A stretch of 64,000 nt of DNA from JAZKDW01 sp040387375 (GTDB lineage: Bacteria > Pseudomonadota > Gammaproteobacteria > Burkholderiales > Burkholderiaceae_D): the NCBI GenBank assembly GCA_040387375.1, contig JAZKDW010000008.1, positions 62,001-126,000 of the forward strand. The letters run 5' to 3'. Position 1 is the first letter of the stretch; every line of letters starts with the position of its first letter. Below are positions 60,002 to 64,000 of the stretch, piece by piece. Position numbers and translations under genes: made by a program. Below the pieces are notes generated by a model that searched no databases, was not told the DNA's origin, and saw nothing but the letters and a program-made list of their open reading frames with translations.

Positions 60002-61039
60002 CTACTTGCCAAGTATATTCAATTCAGCCTTCGACGGCAGATACTTTGAGTCAAATATAGCCGACGGGTCGATGCGGGTCTTCGTTCCGAAGGCATCACT
60101 GACTTGGGTCGCCATCAGTGCAATTCGCGGCGGTGAAACCTGACCGAATCCTTCTTTTCGTGCGTCCGGGCTGATGAGCGTTTGGGTGACCAGCTGTTTT
60201 AATTTTTCGAGCTCGAGTTTCTCGTCGACCAGCGGCTCCCGCTGCTTCAAATATCTGGCCGCTTCGGCCGGATTGTTGATCGTGTCGCGATAACCCTTCG
60301 CCACCGCCCTCAGGAATGCCTTGACTGTTTCTGGATTGTTTTTGGCGAATTCGCTATTGGCAATAATCGAATTGCCATAGAGTTTTACACCGAAATCCGA
60401 ATAGGGCAGGATAAGTAATTCATCCTGCTTGATACCGCGCGCAAACAAGCTTGCCGGGCTATAGAAGGTAAAGCCCGAGATTGCATCCACGTCTCCCCGG
60501 ACCAGCATGGTTTCGCGCAAGGTCGGATCCATTGCGATCCAATTGATTTTTGCATTATCGATGTTGTTCGCTTTCGCAAAGACCGGGAACGCCCGGCGCG
60601 CCGCATCAAAAGTGGGAGCGCCCAGTTTTTTTCCGATCAAATCGGATGGTTGTTTTATGCCGGATTTCTTGAGCGCGAAAATGGCTGACGGCGTATTGTT
60701 GTAGACCATCATCACGCCGACTGGCCTTTGAGGACTGGTGGGATTATTGCCGACAAATTCCATCACAGCGACAAGATCCGCAAACCCCATGTCATAGGTC
60801 CCTGCCGCGACGCGTGTCGCGGAGATGCCGGAACCGCTTCCTGAATCGATGGTGACATCTAATTTTTCTTGCGTAAAATAGCCCTTGCCCAGCGCAAGCA
60901 GGAATGGGGCAGCCGGCGCCTCGAAACGCCAGTCGAGTGTGAATTTGATTTTGTTTGTTTGAGCGGATGCCGATGTTGTAGCGGCGGCGGCGATCAGCGT
61001 TGTAGTAACGATGCGGCGCAACAGGTGAAATGCATTCAT
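60002..61039 (-). CDS. NMT1/SsuA-type ABC transporter solute-binding protein
   Basis: 345 residues with a signal peptide (MNAFHLLRRIVTTTLIAAAATTSASA). Binding-protein pattern: FTLDWRFEAPAAPFLLALGKGYFTQEKLDVTIDSGSGSGISATRVAAGTYDMGFADL, typical of the NMT1/THI5-like family that binds pyrimidines, sulfonates or nitrate. No permease or ATPase gene follows here; it is downstream of the oxygenase and TIM-barrel genes but separated by 222 bases. Confidence 0.9.
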   Translation of the reverse strand: MNAFHLLRRIVTTTLIAAAATTSASAQTNKIKFTLDWRFEAPAAPFLLALGKGYFTQEKLDVTIDSGSGSGISATRVAAGTYDMGFADLVAVMEFVGNNPTSPQRPVGVMMVYNNTPSAIFALKKSGIKQPSDLIGKKLGAPTFDAARRAFPVFAKANNIDNAKINWIAMDPTLRETMLVRGDVDAISGFTFYSPASLFARGIKQDELLILPYSDFGVKLYGNSIIANSEFAKNNPETVKAFLRAVAKGYRDTINNPAEAARYLKQREPLVDEKLELEKLKQLVTQTLISPDARKEGFGQVSPPRIALMATQVSDAFGTKTRIDPSAIFDSKYLPSKAELNILGK

Positions 61040-61261
61040 TCAAGAACTCCAGTCAGTAAATTAAATTTTTTGAGTCGCGCCGCTCATTAAATCTGCTGCA
61101 CGCCTATGTAACTCCGAGCTTGCAAAAAACATGAAACGCATTTCGCATGCCTTGCCAATCAACAGGCTTGGACGGACATGCAATTCCAACGTGGTGACAT
61201 CAAGTGCAACATTGCACCTTCCTGGTGCTTCAGCACGTCAAGCGCAGGCCTCGCGTGCCGG

Positions 61262-62278
61262 CTATGGAAAAGCGCTGCATCCCGCTTTGACCTGGGCCGA
61301 CAATATTTTTGCTTCGTTGCGTATCCATTCCGCGATGGCCACATTCTGTTCAAACAGCGAGTATCTTGCGTTTTCGCCGTAGTCAGGCATGTCGATCATA
61401 TCGGTCGTGATATACCGTAAAACGCTATCCGGATTCGAGAAGTGACTGCATAGCGCTTTGCGGACGACTTCCTTGCATGGCTGTAAGCGATAAGCGTGCC
61501 AATCGGAATGCCATTCGCCTGCCGCGGGCCGTACGAATGGATATTGGCAGGCGCGTCCCCATCCGCCACCGCCTTCTCTTTGCGCCCAACGATTTTTCGG
61601 TCCGTTGGGCGATGCTGGTCGCACTTGCAGCCACGGCGTCATGTTCATTGATAGCCAGCGGTCGATTACATTGCCGGTTTCGTAAGGGTCGATCGGAAAT
61701 GCGCCGGACTCGACCTCCTCCCGAAGTCCACTGGCATCCAACTCTTCCGGATTGTCGATCTTCAGTAAAACATGGCTATGGTCGAGCACAAAATTAAAGG
61801 GAATACCGCGCTCCCGGACAGCAGCGGCGACGCGCTCGACCCTTCGGAAATCTTCCGACCACATGTTGATATGGACTTCAAATCCGACGCCCACTCCTGT
61901 GCGTATGCCGCTGTTGAAAGCGTCAAGGTAAGCTGTCACCACCTGTTCATCGGATATGCGCGTGCCGGCGGAATCATGGGCAAAGAGCAGCACGTTGTGG
62001 AATTCGCCTCCAGCTGCTTTGGCGATGTGCAAATTGCTTTCCAGCGTGTCCATATTTGCACCGATACGATACATGCCCAGGCCGGTGCGTATTGGAATTC
62101 CATATTTTTCAGAAGCACGCAGGTACTCGGCCTCCTCTCCCGGTTGCGGCAGGCGGTCAAAATGGTCATATACCCCTGCATCGCGCACCATGCTGAACAT
62201 GGACGCCACATCCAACGGTGCCGTGTGGCGAACGCCGCGACCGCTGCACCCAAGTGAAATGTTCGCAAGTGCGTCCAT
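61262..62278 (-). CDS. Xylose-isomerase-like TIM-barrel protein
   Basis: 338 residues. The pattern fits the AP endonuclease 2/xylose-isomerase-like barrel: GEEAEYLRASEKYGIPIRTGLGMY, VGFEVHINMW and NFVLDHSHVLLKI with metal-ligand candidates (Glu, His, Asp). The C-terminus extends past the normal barrel with WAQREGGGGWGRACQYP. Starts directly at the stop of the oxygenase gene, so the two are co-translated. Sugar or hydroxy-acid isomerase is likely; the substrate is unknown. Confidence 0.78.
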   Translation of the reverse strand: MDALANISLGCSGRGVRHTAPLDVASMFSMVRDAGVYDHFDRLPQPGEEAEYLRASEKYGIPIRTGLGMYRIGANMDTLESNLHIAKAAGGEFHNVLLFAHDSAGTRISDEQVVTAYLDAFNSGIRTGVGVGFEVHINMWSEDFRRVERVAAAVRERGIPFNFVLDHSHVLLKIDNPEELDASGLREEVESGAFPIDPYETGNVIDRWLSMNMTPWLQVRPASPNGPKNRWAQREGGGGWGRACQYPFVRPAAGEWHSDWHAYRLQPCKEVVRKALCSHFSNPDSVLRYITTDMIDMPDYGENARYSLFEQNVAIAEWIRNEAKILSAQVKAGCSAFP

Positions 62279-63247
62279 TTATTTCCCGTAACTTTGCTGG
62301 AACTTCATTTTGAAATGATCTGCCACAGTGCTTGGCGCATAGCGCGGCGGATTCGTGGTGTCGGTACAGGTCGGCAGGCACTCCAACGCCATGTCGGGAT
62401 CGCCGGACAGGAAGTAGGGGATTGAATAGCGCTCCCGTCCGGATAAATTGATCACCCGGTGCAGCGTCGAGCGATAGCGGTCATTGGTCCAGCATCCCAT
62501 CATGTCGCCCAGGTTCACGACGAAGGTGCCTGGGATCGGTGGTGCATCGATCCAGGTTTTTGTCCCTTCATTCCAGACCTGCAAGCCGCCGGCGTCATCC
62601 TGTAGCAAGACGGTAATGCCGCCGAAATCGGTATGTTCGCCGCAGCCTTTTTCATTGGGCAAAGGCTGGGCCGGCTGAGGGGGGTAATGCAAAAGCCGGA
62701 CAATCGCCATTGGCCCCGCAGTGAAAGCGTCAAAATGCTGTTCCGGAAGATCGAGAGACAGTGCAAGGCCACGCATGATCGTGACGCACAGCTCTCTCAT
62801 TGCGTCGTGATACACCTTCATCACGGTGCCGAAATTTACCGGCTCCGTGGGGATCTGGTTCGGTCCGAGGCTGAATACGCCCGCTTTCACCCGCGGGTCG
62901 GTTTCGGGAATATCGACGCCGAAGTAGAACCCTTCCTTCAAATCCGGCGGAGCGCCGATCTCCAGGGTTTGTCCTTGCAAGTTCTCGTAGCCGCGACTGC
63001 AAATCCAGTTGTCTTTCGTAACCCGCATCTTGGTTTCAAGATCTAAAGCGAAAAACGCCTTTGATGCGGCCATCGCATTTTCAATGATCTCCGGGGATAC
63101 GCCGTGATCTGAGACATAAAAGAATCCCTTGTCCTCGCACGCGTTACGCAGCTCGGCCACTGCTTTTCGACGTTTCTCATTGTTTGTCGAGGAAAGTGCC
63201 TCGACATTGATAATCGGAAGGTCAAGACCACCTGCATTCAGCGCCAT
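62279..63247 (-). CDS. Isopenicillin N synthase-like 2-oxoglutarate/Fe(II)-dependent oxygenase
   Basis: 322 residues. N-terminal DIOX domain (DLPIINVEAL, CEDKGFFYVSDHGV, KMRVTKDNWICSRGYENLQG) and C-terminal double-stranded beta-helix with iron ligands H205-x-D207 (GEHTDFGG) and H263 (STLHRV) and the R273-x-S275 oxoglutarate pair (RERYSIPYF). In fungi and bacteria such enzymes oxidise amino acids, pyrimidine-like or natural-product substrates. First gene of the operon with the TIM-barrel and NMT1-type genes. Confidence 0.92.
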   Translation of the reverse strand: MALNAGGLDLPIINVEALSSTNNEKRRKAVAELRNACEDKGFFYVSDHGVSPEIIENAMAASKAFFALDLETKMRVTKDNWICSRGYENLQGQTLEIGAPPDLKEGFYFGVDIPETDPRVKAGVFSLGPNQIPTEPVNFGTVMKVYHDAMRELCVTIMRGLALSLDLPEQHFDAFTAGPMAIVRLLHYPPQPAQPLPNEKGCGEHTDFGGITVLLQDDAGGLQVWNEGTKTWIDAPPIPGTFVVNLGDMMGCWTNDRYRSTLHRVINLSGRERYSIPYFLSGDPDMALECLPTCTDTTNPPRYAPSTVADHFKMKFQQSYGK

Positions 63248-63677
63248 ACAGACCCCTTTTCACTCTTAAGTAGAAGAAGTTATAAGATTAATTAAAGTTA
63301 ATTGGAAAGCGTCCAATTTTATAGACAAGAGTTGCGTAGAGATAATTGCAGGGAATTCTATGGGTGTCAATTAATTGAATAGGCGAATGGAAAATATTTA
63401 ACGGTTCAGAAGGCGAAGGCGCCCTTTACTTTAACGTTGCAGACGTCTGCCATGCATGCAATAGCGAACTTTGGCTTGCTAATGCAATTGATTGGCGTTG
63501 GCCGGTTATTGACGTATGTGACGGATCGGGTTCGACCCTGAGCTCCCATGCGGCAAGTCAGAAAGCTGCCGTGCGGGCCAGCGTAAATTAACATGAGCTG
63601 AAATATTTCCTATATGCAATAATCATCAGGCGCTGATGTATGCGATTTATTTGACCCTGAGCACAACCTGAGAAAAC
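63248..63677. other. Gap before terminal gene, with palindromes
   Basis: 430 AT-rich bases. It contains AATTAA-AG-TTAATT (63290-63303) and TCAATTAATTGA (63367-63378), both perfect palindromes, and an unconvincing frame at 63406-63594. The promoters of the oxygenase operon and of the small secreted gene must lie here. Confidence 0.5.
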
Positions 63678-64000
63678 ATGAAAAAAATAAGTCTTGTCTG
63701 CTTGCTTGCACTAGGGGTAGGGCTACATGCCAAAGCACAGAATACGAATGGAATACAAAAATGTGTCTCGCATGGCAAAACCATTTATTCGGATACCGAA
63801 TGTCCTCGGGGCACCACATCAAAAAACCTTGAAATTAGCCATGCCAGGGGCATTACTAGCCCGGACAGGCAAACCATCAATGAAACCAGAGCGCGTATTC
63901 AAGACGAAATGTGGGTTGATGCAGTACCTGGCCGAAGCATTACGCGGACAGTGACGAAGAAGGGGATTGCAAATACTTCTACAATAGAAAATCCGCTCCC
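63678..64000 (+). CDS. Small secreted DUF4124-like protein, 3' end outside window
   Basis: Starts at the ATG at 63678 with a signal peptide (MKKISLVCLLALGVGLHAKA), then a DUF4124-like region: the pattern IQKCVSHGKTIYSDTECPRGTTS, with two Cys that could form a disulphide, is typical. The frame runs open to the right edge, so at least 107 residues are present. DUF4124 proteins are secreted or periplasmic and of unknown function. Not visible as a closed reading frame because it runs off the window. Confidence 0.8.
   Translation, partial: MKKISLVCLLALGVGLHAKAQNTNGIQKCVSHGKTIYSDTECPRGTTSKNLEISHARGITSPDRQTINETRARIQDEMWVDAVPGRSITRTVTKKGIANTSTIENPL

Noticed and set aside
63406..63594. Small minus-strand frame before the terminal gene
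   Set aside because: Product shows no domain, and the region is AT-rich intergenic sequence with palindromes.
63727..63954. Plus-strand frame at the right edge
   Set aside because: Overlaps the secreted DUF4124-like frame in another register; the latter has a signal peptide and cysteine pattern.

Overview
The window reads as chromosomal DNA of a betaproteobacterium, most likely Burkholderiales and possibly Oxalobacteraceae (genus not resolvable from sequence alone). The main clues are four Bug/TctC-type solute receptors beside catabolic enzymes, a branched-chain amino acid type ABC operon, GcvA-like LysR and IclR regulators, and moderately high GC with dense, often overlapping genes. One stretch (about 32.15-35.75 kb) is clearly AT-rich and looks acquired.

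Layout. 0-3.6 kb: liv-type ABC transporter operon (livF partial, livM, livG, livH) plus a small cupin. 3.6-5.4 kb: DMT exporter and secreted fasciclin protein. 5.7-13.4 kb: a PAS/GGDEF/EAL protein with a degenerate GGDEF site, two multi-pass transporters, a Tat-signal aldo/keto reductase and an OmpR/histidine kinase pair. 13.8-32.1 kb: a divergent REC-AraC regulator faces a five-gene cluster for a 3,780-residue surface protein: TolC-like lipoprotein, short adaptor, the giant repeat protein, a soluble-domain/HlyD adaptor, and a multi-pass M50 (HELGH) protease fused to a HlyD-like domain. No ABC ATPase is present, so this is either an incomplete type I system or a different export/processing machine. 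It is the most interesting part of the window.

32.1-40.5 kb is an accessory island: an AT-rich three-gene operon (unknown protein, serine-dehydrogenase-type protease, two-helix membrane protein), a DUF1778/GNAT toxin-antitoxin pair, two small unknown genes, a ParB-like protein, a GSU2403-type nucleotidyltransferase with a damaged or unusual start, and an MNT nucleotidyltransferase with a truncated partner.

40.5-53.1 kb is catabolic: (i) a CoA-transferase, enoyl-CoA hydratase and Bug receptor set with a divergent LysR gene; (ii) a bug-amidohydrolase-SDR-bug-FAH operon with a divergent IclR gene; (iii) an Asp/Glu-racemase-superfamily enzyme divergent from a bug-HpcH/HpaI aldolase pair. Together they suggest uptake and breakdown of organic acids or aromatic-derived intermediates; the substrates are not determined. 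53.3-55.1 kb is an AbiE-type toxin-antitoxin pair between imperfect direct repeats. 55.3-63.2 kb holds an Rnk/GreA-like factor, a rhodanese, an outer-membrane protein, TerC, an EAL-domain remnant, and an operon of a 2-oxoglutarate/Fe(II)-type oxygenase, a TIM-barrel protein and an NMT1-type solute-binding protein. The window ends inside a small secreted DUF4124-like gene. No rRNA, tRNA, CRISPR array or transposase gene was recognised.
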